Origin: Prorocentrum cordatum
Lineage: Eukaryota > Sar > Dinophyceae > Prorocentrales > Prorocentraceae
Assembly: GCA_963575745.1 (NCBI GenBank)
Contig: CAUYUJ010014596.1
Coordinates: 107,501 to 171,500 of the forward strand
Length of the DNA stretch: 64,000 nucleotides
Direction of reading: 5' to 3'
In this document: piece after piece, positions 21,919-31,640 of the stretch
Layout: every line of letters begins with the position of its first letter
How positions within the stretch are numbered: position 1 is the stretch's first letter
The notes under the pieces: generated by a model
Seen by the model: the letters and a program-made list of their open reading frames with translations, nothing else
Database searches by the model: none
What the model was told of the DNA's origin: nothing
Translations under genes and position numbers: made by a program

Positions 21919-22440
21919 TCAACTCGGGACCTCCTTCGGATCCCTGGTCACCCCCGCCTTCTCGTCGATGATTTCCTGCTCGTTGAGCCACGAGGCAAAC
22001 CGGGCCAGCTCCCAGCTGCTCTCCTGGTTCGCCTCCGTCTGGCACCAGGCTGCGTAGGACGGGTACTGGCTCCGAACCTGCAGGTAGGTCATGGCTCCGT
22101 GCTTCCCGAAGCCCAGGTAGTCGGTCGGCTCCGGGGTGTGCTTCATGAGGATGGCCTTGCGGATCGAAGGGCTTGAGCGACGGATTCGTCATGCCCTGCG
22201 TCACGTGGGCACCTACCTCCTCTGCCTTCGCCAAGAGCTGGGACTTCTTCATCGAGCTGAGACCCTTCATGGCCATCTGCACTGGCGTCTCGTCCTTCGG
22301 AAACATGTGCTCCTTGAGGACCTGCTTCAGCTCGCCCGCGCCCCAGGCCGGGCTGCGCGGCAGGCCAAGCTCCTGGAGTAGATGCAGCACTTCCGCTTTG
22401 TAGAGGCCCTGTACTGCACTGCGAGACGTTGGCATCTGGA
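21919..22440 (-). pseudogene. frame-shifted C-terminal part: SAP-like motifs and YPSYAAW segment
   Basis: One frame over from the Gag-protease ORF reads AVQGLYKAEVLHLLQELGLP and MKKSQLLAKAEEVGAHVTQG, two SAP-like helix-helix motifs (putative DNA binding). After a further +1 shift near 22160 it reads DYLGFGKHGAMTYLQVRSQYPSYAAW and then RFASWLNEQ, ending at 21919. From memory the GFGKxGxxTYxxV...PSYxxW segment recurs in dinoflagellate predicted proteins; not verified. Two frame breaks make an intact product unlikely unless they are assembly errors. Confidence 0.45.
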
Positions 22441-24845
22441 GTGGCCGCGCCGCACGAGCATGCGATCCTGGCGCAGGTGAGCTGGACCGCCCCACGGATG
22501 ATGTTACCCCAGCGCATCCCTTTTCTGACATCGACGGCCTTCGGCCTGGAATATGGAGGATATGGAAGATCTGGTGGATCTGGAACTGCGGGCGTCTGGA
22601 TGCCGTCGGTCGCTGTCGACTCGAGTGAATTTGCCTGGCTCGAGCCCGAACGGCTCTGGATCTGCAGTTGGGCCCCCTGGTTCACCTGGGGTACCCGGCC
22701 CGCCTGGGACTGAGACTGAACACTGTGACGGCCACCACCTTCGACTGCGGGACCCTTGTGACGCTGTGGCCGACTGTTGTGATGAATGCCGCAAGCCTGG
22801 CCACACGACTGGCCTCTGCACCCACCTGCTGAAGCGACTGGAGACGCATCGGTGACAACGCTGTGATCGGATTGAGATGGATACATGTGGCGCTCCGACT
22901 GCTCAGCCCGGTCATCCGAGCTGCTGTCCGGCCCCTGGCACACTGCGGCCACGGGCTGGCAATCCCACTCACGCATGCTCTCGCAGATGGTCTTGAAGTT
23001 CCGCAGCTGGTTCTGGTCCTTGACGCGCTGCTCCAGCAAGTCGCCAACCAGGCTCAGGTAGTAGTGTCCCCCATCAGGTGACTCCTCCAGCTGCACGGGG
23101 ATGTCCGGTGCGAGCTTCACGAACACGGCCACCCCAGTCTCGCAGTCCACGACGGCGCCGAGCTTCTTCAACACCTTCTTGGACACCAGGATCGGGACAT
23201 CCTTCGGGAAACCGTTGATGGCGATGTCGCCTTCCACGCCCGCGCCCGCGATGCCGAACTTCACCTGTCCGTAGGCGCGCTCCTTCTCACCATTCCCGAA
23301 GCTGTAGACTGGCCTGTAGCCCAGATTCACGTCCAGCAGCCTGGTGTCGCCATACTTCTCCAAGTTCTTGCGGGCCACAATGTCCAGGGCACGCTCACCA
23401 CCCATGGCGTCCGTGCACCCTAAGTCGACGATGCCCTTGCCCTCGAGGATGGCCTGGTCCGCAAACATCGCCTCGCACTTCGAGTCCAGGGGCTCCTGCT
23501 CGGCGACCAGCGAGGCCACGAGGTTGAACTTCAGCTCCTTCCTGCACTCTGCTACCTTCGCGCTCGCCTTTGGCGTGCCTGCAGCTCCCGGCCGTAGACG
23601 CGGGTCATGAAGGTCCTGGCAGTCCTGAGCCCAGTGGGGTCCTCCACACTTCGCGCACTTCTTCTGCCCCTTGTTTGGTTGCAAGATCTTGCCTCTACCT
23701 CCTACCTGGGGAGGAAGTGGTCGGCGTGATCCCGCTGGGAACCCCTTGCCTGACCCCTTTTGTGCTGGCCGTCCTCCCTTGTAGAAGCCCCTGCTCAGCC
23801 TGCTGTCTGCCTGAGCTTCACGAGCCTGGCGGAGGGTGCGCTGGGCGGTGTGGATCGCCGCGAGCGCCTCCGCCTCCTCCTGCTGAGCCGCCGAGTAGTT
23901 CTCGATGTCGTCATCGTTCGCCTCCTCTGGGCCTGGTTCTTCCTCCTGCCGCTCGCAGTTCTCCATGTCGGCTGCGAAGCTGCTTGCATCTAGTGCTTCA
24001 TCTCCGTCAAGCCATGTGCGATCATCTTCTCCAAGCTGGGCTGTGTACGCCTTCGGGAACCTTGAGTGCCCATCATGCTCCGCCAGGTCGTCGTCCTCCC
24101 AGCTCGAGATCAGCTTCTCCCGGATGGTGTTGACCTCCAGCGAGCCGCCCGTCGCCGCCACGATGGCCGCCCTCTCGCGCGAGTCGAGCCCCGACCGCGC
24201 GAGCATCAGCCAGCCCAGGACCAGGCTCGGGAATACTTCCGGCATGTCCCCGAGCTCCTCCTCGGCGTCCGCATCCTGGTCAGCGGCGCTCCAGTGGCGT
24301 GAGTCCTCTTTCTCATCGTCTGGCAGGCCGTCCGTGTACTCCCACGTCCATTCGCTACCCTCGAATTGCCAGCCACGTTCGACCTCGATCCATCGGTATG
24401 GTCGCCCTGTCCACTTCCACGCTGGGGCGACCTGGACCGGGACTGTGTGTCCCAGCGCGCGTGCCAGCGCACGCCTGAGGTACTGGCGCCCTGTCTCGAA
24501 GCGGTCCGTCCACTGCTGCATTGGCTCGAGCTTGCGGCGCTTCGTCTTGATCAAGAACGCCTCGAGCTCCTGGCCGACATCTGGCACGGCCTGTCGAGAG
24601 CATCTGCGCTCCAGCCACGCCAGGAGCCGCTCCACGCCATCTGGCCTGGAGAGCCACCCGGCCTTGCAGCGCTCGACCGCGATCTCGGCCCGGCCCGTGG
24701 GGTTCGCCTCCAGCCGCGGGCCGCACAGGTACCGGTCCTCTCTCTTGGTGCCCTCCTGGTACTGGCTGGCCTTCCGCCTGCGCGTCCGCCAAGTCTTGGG
24801 ATCCCCATCCCAGCTTGGCACCTTGCCTCGATGATCCTCGGTCAT
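22400..24845 (-). CDS. Gag-like polyprotein with zinc knuckle and retropepsin-like site
   Basis: Starts at the ATG at 24843-24845 (MTEDHRGKVPSWDGDPKTW); the W-D-G-x-P-x-x-W opening is usual for copia-type Gag. A helical Gag region (ERLLAWLERR...) follows. At about 23606-23663 is a CCHC zinc knuckle, CAKCGGPHWAQDC (CX2CX4HX4C), the nucleic-acid-binding part of Gag. At about 23400-23433 is IVDLGCTDAMGG, a retropepsin-like active site in which the canonical D-T/S-G is D-L-G, with C-T next. The downstream strands (FGNGEKERAYGQVKFGI, then ILVSKKVLKKLGAVVD) fit an aspartic protease fold. The frame stays open to 22143, but below about 22450 the plausible protein lies one frame over. Confidence 0.55.
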
Positions 24846-25160
24846 CGTAGTCCCTCTCCGTGTCAACCACGTGCTCCTGCTACCATGCAAGTAGTCGGCG
24901 GAAATTGCGCAGCGGTATTGATTTCTGATACTTTTCTGAGCTCCTGAAGTTCGCGCCCTGCTCACAGGGCGTCTAAACTCCCGTGCCTCCGAGCGCGGGC
25001 GAGGGGGCGCTAGAGCCGAGGCGATAGCAGGCAAAACGCACACGTAAAACCACAAATGCAATCACAAACGGAAGCTATACAACACCATGGAATATGGAAC
25101 AAATATGAAACATCTGCTACCCTGCTGGACTCACTCACTCATGCTCAGGCTTGCTCAACC
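24846..25160. other. flank of the Gag-protease remnant
   Basis: An open frame continues upstream to 25061 without domain support. No LTR terminus is recognised. Confidence 0.3.
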
Positions 25161-25164
25161 TCGG

Positions 25165-25425
25165 AATTGCAGGCTCGGGCGCCCGGCCCGGGCGCCGGCT
25201 CGGGCGCCGGCCCGGGCGTCGGAATCGGCCCAGGAGGCCTCCTGGGCGCCGGAAGCAGAAATTGAGCATTTTCAAAAGGAAATAATTTGTATTATTCTTT
25301 TTTCGGCGCCGCCTCGGAACTCCATTTTCCGGGGGGCGGCCGGAACAGGCTCCGGGCCCGGCGGCCCGCGAGCGCCGGCCCGGGCGCCGGCTCGGGCGCG
25401 CGGCCCAGGCGCCGGCGGAAATCAG
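25165..25425. repeat. GGCCCGGGCGCCGG-type minisatellite blocks
   Basis: Words of GCCCGGGCGCCGGCTCGGGC repeat at 25170-25240 and again at 25370-25420, with AT-rich sequence between. They are rich in the palindromes CCCGGG and GGCGCC. Confidence 0.65.
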
Positions 25426-25639
25426 GCCAGCGCTGCAGCGGGGGCGCGATTCGGAATGAGCGGGGCCCGAAAATGAGGCCGGCGCCGCAGCGAGAGCAGC
25501 ATTTAGGAAACAAATGCAGGCGAAAACCAAATTCCGGGGAAACCCGCGCGTCAAAAACAATGCGCGGGGGTGGGCGGCTACCCGCTCCCATTCCGTCATC
25601 AGGGGAAGAGGGGGAGTAGCATTCATATTGAGTAATTGT

Positions 25640-25670
25640 CGAGGAGGGGGGGGGGGGGAGGACGAGGATG

Positions 25671-25701
<31 letters not shown>

Positions 25702-25925
25702 TGAGGAAGAAGAGGAGGAGGAGGAGAGGAGGAGGAGGAGGGGAGGAGGAGGAGGAGGGGAGGGGGGAGGAGCAGGAGGAGGAGGAGGTGGAGGAGGAGG
25801 AGGAGGCGGAGGAGGAGGAGAGGAGAGGGGGGAGGTGGAGAGGGGGGGGCAGGAGGAGGAGGAGGAGAAGGCGGAGGCAGAGGAGGGGGGAGGAGGAGGG
25901 GGGGGAGGAGGTGGAGCAGGTGGAT
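25640..25925 (+). repeat. (GGA)n purine tract
   Basis: Almost pure A/G on the plus strand with a GGA/GAGGAGG period. Triplex and G4 prone. Open on both strands (Glu/Gly or Ser/Pro), but not coding. Confidence 0.85.
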
Positions 25926-26029
25926 GCGGTACATGGGGAAGGAAGGGGCGAAAAGGCAGTGAATCGAAATGGGAAACATTACAGTGTGCAACGCTGCTAA
26001 TGCAATCCAACGCAATGCAACGCAGAGCT

Positions 26030-26330
26030 GGAGCATTTCGCCCCTACGTGATCTGGAGCATTTCGCCCCTGCGTGATCTGGAGCATTTCGCCCTTGCGGA
26101 ATCTGGGGCATTTCGCCCCTGCGCGATCTGGGGCATTTCGCCCCTTGGGGCATTTCGCCCCGTCTCTGGCTGGGGCATTTCGCCCCTGCGTGACCTGGTG
26201 CATTTCGCCCCTTGAAGCATTTCGCCCCGTCTCTGGCTGGGGCATCTCGCCCCCGTGCGATCTGGGGCATTTCACCCCCGGTGGCATTTCGCTTTGTATC
26301 TGACTGGGGCATTTCGCCCCTGGGTGACGG
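26030..26330. repeat. tandem repeat with GCATTTCGCCCC core
   Basis: Twelve to thirteen copies of a 17-27 bp unit built on GGGCATTTCGCCCC followed by TGCGTGATCTG, from about 26032 to 26320. Some copies lack the second half, giving the shorter periods. Confidence 0.8.
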
Positions 26331-26639
26331 GGCGCAATGGGGGGGCAAGTGAACGATGAGGGAGGAGGGAGGAGGAGGAGGATGGGGAAGATCGGAACAG
26401 GGCACGGAACATGTAGATATATTTTTTTGGCGGGGGGAGCATGCATGCGTGCATGTGCGCATATGTGTATATATAAATGCGCGTGCACACATGCATATGA
26501 ATACTCGAGTTTGACACGCCTGCACAACAGAAGGTTGTCGCAGGATTCCGGCGCGCGCGCGACGGCGCGCGGCGCTATTCTTTTCTCCGGAAGGGATGTT
26601 AGGAAATTGTTGGCATTTGAAAAACGAGCGCGCGCTTCA
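26331..26639. other. no gene seen
   Basis: GGA-rich then AT-rich (TATATAAATG at about 26470) DNA bridging the satellite and the tandem-unit array. Confidence 0.3.
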
Positions 26640-27427
26640 TTCGTTCGCGGGGCGGCGGGGGGGGGGGGGTCGACGCCGGCGCTGGGCCAGGAGTGCGTGA
26701 ATTTCCCGCGCGAGCGGGCGACGCTGGCGAGAATCCGGGGGGGGGGTAGAATTCATTAGGGCCCACGTGGTTGAGTTCATTTGTGGAACTCGCAGTTGTC
26801 AACTCCATGGCTCGCGCAATCATCCCGGCCGCCCGCCCGCAACTGTCTTGCAGAGCGCGGGCGGCGGCGACTGCCGCGAGCGCTCGGCGATGGCTGGCGC
26901 CTCTCCGCGGCCGCGCCAGCTCGCGCGCGCTTGCGCGCAGCGGCCGGCTAGTTTGGCGCGACCAAAGCCGCCGCGGCGTCGCCGGGCGCGCCCGTGCGGG
27001 CACTCCGCTGCGAGTTGGCGACTTGGGCGGGCGCGACGCCATGTCAACGTCGACAACGGTGGACGCGATGATAGCAGCGACGCTGGCGACGCCGTGGACA
27101 ACGGCGACGGCGCGGCCAGCGATGGCGCCGATGCTGATCGCGCCGACGACGACGACGGCATCCATGCGATGGCGATGCAGATTTTGGAAGGAGTTCGGCG
27201 CGCGCGCGCGCGGCCGACGCGCGAGAGTGGCCCGCGCGGCACGATGCGACGCGGGTCGCGCCCCCCCACCCCCTCCAGCACGCGCGCAGGGGCGCGCGAG
27301 GGATGCCGGCGTGCGGCGCGAGAGGCCAGCTTGGCATAATGTCATGAGCACGTTAAAACAGCGATGGTTCCCTCAAGGACTCGCAAGAGCGCGAGCGCCG
27401 GCTTTTTCTAAAATGCCGTTGCGAAGC
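26640..27427 (+). repeat. tandem unit A, left part, split by the retrotransposon
   Basis: It shares ordered landmarks with the units at 44.8-48.8 kb: a G-run plus CGxCGxxGGxTGGG block (about 26655), CCCGCCCGCAACT (26832), GAGTTGGCGACTTGGGCGGGCG (about 27011), GACGCGATGATAGCAGCGACG (27061), and TTTTGGAAGGAGTTCG (27182). One frame gives an Asp-rich stretch ending DDDDGIHAMAMQILEGVRRAR, also seen in units B and C, so the units may contain an exon. It stops at the (CT)n tract. Confidence 0.65.
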
Positions 27428-27542
27428 TTTTTTTTTTTTTCTCTCTCTCTCTCTCTCTCTCTCGCTCTCTCTTTCTCTCTCTCTCTATCTCTCTCTCTTC
27501 TCTCTCTATATATATATCTTTCTCCTTTTTTTTTTTTCTCTT

Positions 27543-27630
<88 letters not shown>

Positions 27631-27826
27631 TCTTGTTTGTTTCTCTCTCTCTCTTTCCTTCTCTCTCTCTCTCTCTCTCTCTCTTTCTTCTTTCTCTCTC
27701 TCTCTCTTTCCTTCTCTCTCTCTCTCCCTCCCTCTCTCTGTCTCTCTCTTTCCCCCTCTCTCTCTCTCTCCCTCTCTCTCTCCTCTTTCTCTTTCTTTCT
27801 TTATTTCTCTCTCCTTTTCCTCTCTT

Positions 27827-27909
<83 letters not shown>

Positions 27910-28156
27910 TTCTTTGTCTCTCTCTTTCTCTTTCTCTCTCTCTCTCTCTGTGTCTCTCTCTCTCTCTCCTTCTCTCTCTCTCTCTCCTTCGCTATTTTTT
28001 TTGTTTCTCTCTCTCTCTCTCTGTCTCTCTCTCCCTCTCTCTCTCTCTATCTCCTTCGCCCTTTTTTTTGTTTCTCTTTCTCTCTCTGTCCCTCTCTCCC
28101 TCTCTCTCTCCCTCTCTCCTTCGCTCTTTTGTTGTTTGTTTCTCTCTCTCTCTCTC

Positions 28157-28187
<31 letters not shown>

Positions 28188-28247
28188 TTTGTTTTTCTCG
28201 ATCTCTCTCCCTCATCCTCCCTCTCTCTCTCTCTCGCTCTCTCTCTA
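27428..28247 (+). repeat. (CT)n microsatellite, 5' flank of the large retrotransposon
   Basis: A T run (27428-27440), then about 800 bases of CT repeat with T and CC interruptions. Leu/Ser and Arg/Glu open frames here are repeat translations. Confidence 0.9.
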
Positions 28248-28403
28248 GTCTCGGCTCGAGAGTGCCCTGCACTCAGACCGCAGCCGCGACGCGAAGCGCC
28301 CCGCCTCGGAGCCAGTCTCCCAGGCCTCGCGAGACCGGAGGGGTCCCAGCAGGACCCTACTGATTCGCGTCACCTCTTCCCTCCCACCAGAGCGCCCGCC
28401 GCA

Positions 28404-30971
28404 ATGGCCCCCGCCAAGCCGGAGCGCCGTCGCTCTTCCAAGCAGCCGCCGAGCTCACGTCCTGCAGCTGAAGGATCCCTCCTCCAACGCAAACAGGACT
28501 GCATTGCAGCCTTCAAGCAAGCGGGGTCTGACCGCCCCACAGCCGCATACAACGGGCTCGCCGAGCTGAACGCGGACGAGCTGCAGGCCACGTACGACAT
28601 GCACAAGACCAACACCAAGAAGCTCGGCAGTGCCTTGATTCGCATGTGTGCCGCCAACCAGATCAGCTACACGCTGGATCACCACCAGCGCAGCAAGCCT
28701 AAGCGCAATGGTGGTGACACATCCTATCCACCAGCTGCGTCCGCACGTCTTCAGGCTGCGGACGCCAAATTTATTGCCTTGGACCCGGCCTTCTGGAAGG
28801 TCCCAGTCCTGGCCGAACCCACATCACTCGACGACGGCAAGACGTACAAGCCCAGCATCAGCCTCCACGACTACGAGAGTGGCGAGCGGCTGCTGCAGCA
28901 CCATCTCGAGCAGGGTAAGCGTACCACGGGTCAGCTCGCGATCGCTGTCATGGGCCCAAAAAACGACAACTACGTCGGCACCGAGCTCGCCGTCCCCGTG
29001 CTGAAGCGCCACCCCAAGGCGCCCAATGTGGTTCACACGCACGTCCCCGTGACCGTGTACCAGCTGGGCACCAAGGAAGTCGCCTGCACGGAAAAAGTAG
29101 CCGTCGCCACCATTGATCCTGCCGACCACGTATGCTGGATTCGGGTGACCATACATGAAACCGAAGCCATCGCCGCAGTCCCCTCCATGCATCAGGCCTT
29201 CGAGGATCAGTTTTCGGGAGGCGCCCCCGTGAACGGTGGTCCACGCGCCAAGGGTCCTTTCCGAGGGGATTCCGCTCCACAGGACAAGGCGCGCCAAAAC
29301 CAAAAGCACAGGGAGTCTAAGAAAGACGCTCGCCGCCAGGAGCTCGACAGTCAGCTGCAGGACACCTTCAAGGCCCTTTTCCACGGCAACTTTAAAGCCG
29401 TCACTATCCTCGAACCCTGCAAAAGTCTAGGCAGGTACGGATCTGGCGTCGGAAAAAGGTCCCTGGCTGCCACTTTCGGCGTCAGTCTTCAAGCAGTTGA
29501 CAAGGTCTTGGCGGGTTCGGGGCAACTCGGCGCCACCTACGACCTCAGCAACGTAGGTGCGGACGAGCCCACGGCAGACAAGTACCAGACCGTGTGGTTC
29601 CCCGAGGACCAGCCCATCACGATGGCAGAGGCGTTTCAGAAGTCGGTGGACTTCAAAGCCCTAGGAGTCGTCAGGCACGGCAAGTCAGGCTTATTGGGGA
29701 TCCGTGTTGCACGTGGGTCAGACGCCGCCAAGGCCGCTGCCGTCAGCATCCGTGGCTGCGAAGCCACTCTCGCCAAGACGCGATACCGCATCACGGGCAT
29801 TGCGGCACGCCATGCCACGCTGACTCAGCTTGCCAAGACTCTCACGGGCCCGTCCGTCAAATGGGACTGTGAGGTCTACCACACCGCCTGGGACCCAGCC
29901 ACTTCGGCGCAGTTTGCCTTAGTGCGCGCTCATCGTCCCCCACCCACATATACGGTACAGGTCGCAGGGTGCCCCATCCCGTGGAGCATCACCGAGGCCC
30001 CGTTGGCTGAGGTCGTGCCGAAGAGGGACAACGTTACCATTGTCACCCCTACCACTATCACAGAGCCTGTGACGCCGCCCGCCCGTGGTGGCGGCTTCAG
30101 CCCCGCCACGGGCACACTCCTAACCAAAGCGGCCCAGAGCCCCTACCTCCACGACCTCATGACTGCCACGCCCAAAGGCAAGGGCGTCGCACCGCTCCCG
30201 ATCCCCAAGGAGGAGCCTTTAGCCAAGCGCCACCGATCCTCCAGCGGGAAACGCGACGCCACGCCGCACGCAAGATCACACGGCGCTCCAGGCCGCAGCT
30301 CCTCTGCACCCCCGCACGGCACGGATGGAGCTGCCGAGCAGACGGCCGTCCAAGGACCAGGTGGGGACGGGCATGACCCGCAACCTGGCACGGGGGCGGC
30401 CGAAGGTGGGGGCCACACGGAAGGGCACGCTGACGCAGCCGCCGAGGTACCAGGCGACGTCGAGATCCTCTCATCAGAGGATGAATTCAGCGTGGCATCG
30501 CGCGAACCGAACACCCTCGGCGAACGCTTCGCTACGGCCCCTAAACTGTCAGATGCCGCTACGACCCGCATCCAACACATGGAACAACAGCACGAGCTGC
30601 TTGCCAACACGGTGGACAACATGCAGGTCCAGCTTGCGGGCGTTCTCTCATCCCAGGCCACACTCACGGAGCACGTTACAGGCTTGGAACGAGGGCTTGC
30701 CACCGTCGTCACTCAGCAACAGACGGCAACTACCGAAGCTGCTGCACTGCGCGGCGACATCCAGGCCCTCCTCGGGCACCTCACGGGGGGTACCATCCAC
30801 CTGCCCCAGGTGGCCACCCTCGATACCAAAAAGGAGGAAGCTGCACCAGGTGCCGATCCCGTGGCTGTCTGCGGGTGGATCGACCAGCCAGGCCAGGTCA
30901 CCCCAGGGACGGGGCCCCCAGGGGCTGACAAAGGCAAAGACAAAGGGCGGGCCACACAGGAACCCTATTGA
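28404..30971 (+). CDS. LINE ORF1 protein (putative RNA-binding, coiled coil)
   Basis: The first ATG after the (CT)n tract with good composition is at 28404 (MAPAKPERRRSSKQPP), giving 855 aa; the frame is open further upstream only through the repeat. Basic N-terminus; a helical region to about residue 90; then mixed alpha/beta to about 540 with a Lys/Arg/Gln-rich charged stretch (KARQNQKHRESKKDARRQE) at about 295-315. A Pro/Ser/Gly-rich linker follows, and near the C-terminus (about 710-790) a heptad-like coiled coil (IQHMEQQHELLANTVDNMQVQ). By position and coiled coil it corresponds to LINE ORF1/Gag. No CCHC knuckle or RRM was recognised. Hairpins H1 and H2 lie inside it. Confidence 0.6.
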   Translation: MAPAKPERRRSSKQPPSSRPAAEGSLLQRKQDCIAAFKQAGSDRPTAAYNGLAELNADELQATYDMHKTNTKKLGSALIRMCAANQISYTLDHHQRSKPKRNGGDTSYPPAASARLQAADAKFIALDPAFWKVPVLAEPTSLDDGKTYKPSISLHDYESGERLLQHHLEQGKRTTGQLAIAVMGPKNDNYVGTELAVPVLKRHPKAPNVVHTHVPVTVYQLGTKEVACTEKVAVATIDPADHVCWIRVTIHETEAIAAVPSMHQAFEDQFSGGAPVNGGPRAKGPFRGDSAPQDKARQNQKHRESKKDARRQELDSQLQDTFKALFHGNFKAVTILEPCKSLGRYGSGVGKRSLAATFGVSLQAVDKVLAGSGQLGATYDLSNVGADEPTADKYQTVWFPEDQPITMAEAFQKSVDFKALGVVRHGKSGLLGIRVARGSDAAKAAAVSIRGCEATLAKTRYRITGIAARHATLTQLAKTLTGPSVKWDCEVYHTAWDPATSAQFALVRAHRPPPTYTVQVAGCPIPWSITEAPLAEVVPKRDNVTIVTPTTITEPVTPPARGGGFSPATGTLLTKAAQSPYLHDLMTATPKGKGVAPLPIPKEEPLAKRHRSSSGKRDATPHARSHGAPGRSSSAPPHGTDGAAEQTAVQGPGGDGHDPQPGTGAAEGGGHTEGHADAAAEVPGDVEILSSEDEFSVASREPNTLGERFATAPKLSDAATTRIQHMEQQHELLANTVDNMQVQLAGVLSSQATLTEHVTGLERGLATVVTQQQTATTEAAALRGDIQALLGHLTGGTIHLPQVATLDTKKEEAAPGADPVAVCGWIDQPGQVTPGTGPPGADKGKDKGRATQEPY
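28738..28766 (+). repeat. hairpin H1
   Basis: 9-bp outer stem (28738-28746 with 28758-28766), bulged C 28747, tip GTC(TTCA)GGC with one T-G pair. Read in the CTT CAG codon frame. Confidence 0.75.
30081..30113 (+). repeat. hairpin H2
   Basis: 11-bp outer stem with one T-G pair (30089 with 30105), bulged C 30092, tip GGC(TTCA)GCC. Codes GGFSP. Confidence 0.85.
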
Positions 30972-31142
30972 AGGTGCCTCAGAGGGCCCGCCTCAGCCCT
31001 CCGAGGAAGCGCCTTCAGAGGCATCCCTTCTCACTTCTCGTCGTACCTCCTCCTTGCTATATCATGTCATTTTTGGCAGCAGCACGAGCAAGCTACCTGG
31101 TGTAGGGACACCTGTCATCTTGCTGTGGGTGTGTTTGTTGCA
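30972..31142 (+). other. ORF1 to ORF2 spacer
   Basis: Directly after the ORF1 stop lies a degenerate CCTCAGAGGG...CCCTCCGAGG inverted repeat (about 30977-31006) that lacks the standard tip. Confidence 0.4.
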
Positions 31143-31640
31143 ATGTACATGAGCATGCAGGGGTACCTAAAGATGCGTGCCGACATGCAGCTTTTGGCTC
31201 ATCGCTCGCGCCGCCTGCCAGGCCTCGCCATCATGTGGCGCTTTGCTTTCAGCCTGGCCCTCCCCTCGCTCGCTGGAGCACACCCGTCTTCAGGCGGTGC
31301 GCCCCAGCATGGAGGTGGGTTTCTTCTGCAGCACGTCGAACGTGCGTCCCTTTTCTACCTCTACGATGACAGCATCTACAAGTACGATCACTGCACCATC
31401 TCGGACCCGATCGTCAACGGCACCGCTGCCGCGAGTCCGTGCAGTATTGGCCAGGCACACAGTGGCGGCTTCAGCCCCGCTGCTGTGCCCCGCTATTGCC
31501 CTACGGGTCCCACCACTCCCATGCGAGATAGGGGCGAACCCGAGGAAGACCCTGCTTTCTGGCACCTGATGATGATCCGCGCCCGGCTCATACCGTGTGC
31601 TGCGGCGTGGGCACCAGGTGAGGAAACCAGGACATGTTCT
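31143..31640 (+). CDS. short ORF with signal-like hydrophobic segment ahead of the giant ORF
   Basis: From ATG 31143 this frame has a hydrophobic run, MWRFAFSLALPSLAGA, of the kind seen in a signal peptide, then a short loop with hairpin H3. The frame stays open to 32384, but from 31634 the giant ORF in another frame is more convincing. It could be a separate small protein or the frame-shifted N-terminus of the giant ORF. Confidence 0.3.
31454..31489 (+). repeat. hairpin H3
   Basis: 12-bp outer stem with a bulged C at 31483 and one T-G pair (31463 with 31479), bulged C 31466, tip GGC(TTCA)GCC. Codes GGFSP. Confidence 0.82.

Larger units (their letters stand above)
21919..24845 (-). mobile_element. 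Gag-protease retroelement remnant, no reverse transcriptase seen
   Basis: A Gag-like ORF, a zinc knuckle and a retropepsin-like site lie on the minus strand, followed by SAP-like and short conserved C-terminal segments in two shifted frames. No reverse transcriptase, integrase or LTR pair is visible on either side, so this is a truncated copia-like element or a domesticated Gag-protease gene. Frame moves are +1 at about 22400-22500 and +1 at about 22155-22165. Confidence 0.55.

Noticed and set aside
21919-25061. Complete copia element with LTRs
   Set aside because: No RT, integrase or direct terminal repeats could be found on either side.
25623-26525. 300-codon minus frame and a 233-codon plus frame
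   Set aside because: Translations of the (GGA)n tract and the GCATTTCGCCCC satellite.
27373-28272. Arg/Glu-rich and Leu/Ser-rich frames of 200-530 codons
   Set aside because: Translation of (CT)n; only the portion after 28404 is accepted as ORF1.
30977-31006. CCTCAGAGGG...CCCTCCGAGG as a further family hairpin
   Set aside because: The outer stem is plausible but the tip does not match; left as a degenerate candidate only.
31193-31203. TTTTGGCTCA as a spliced-leader relic
   Set aside because: Only 10 bases, inside the LINE, and it lacks the following AG; taken as chance.
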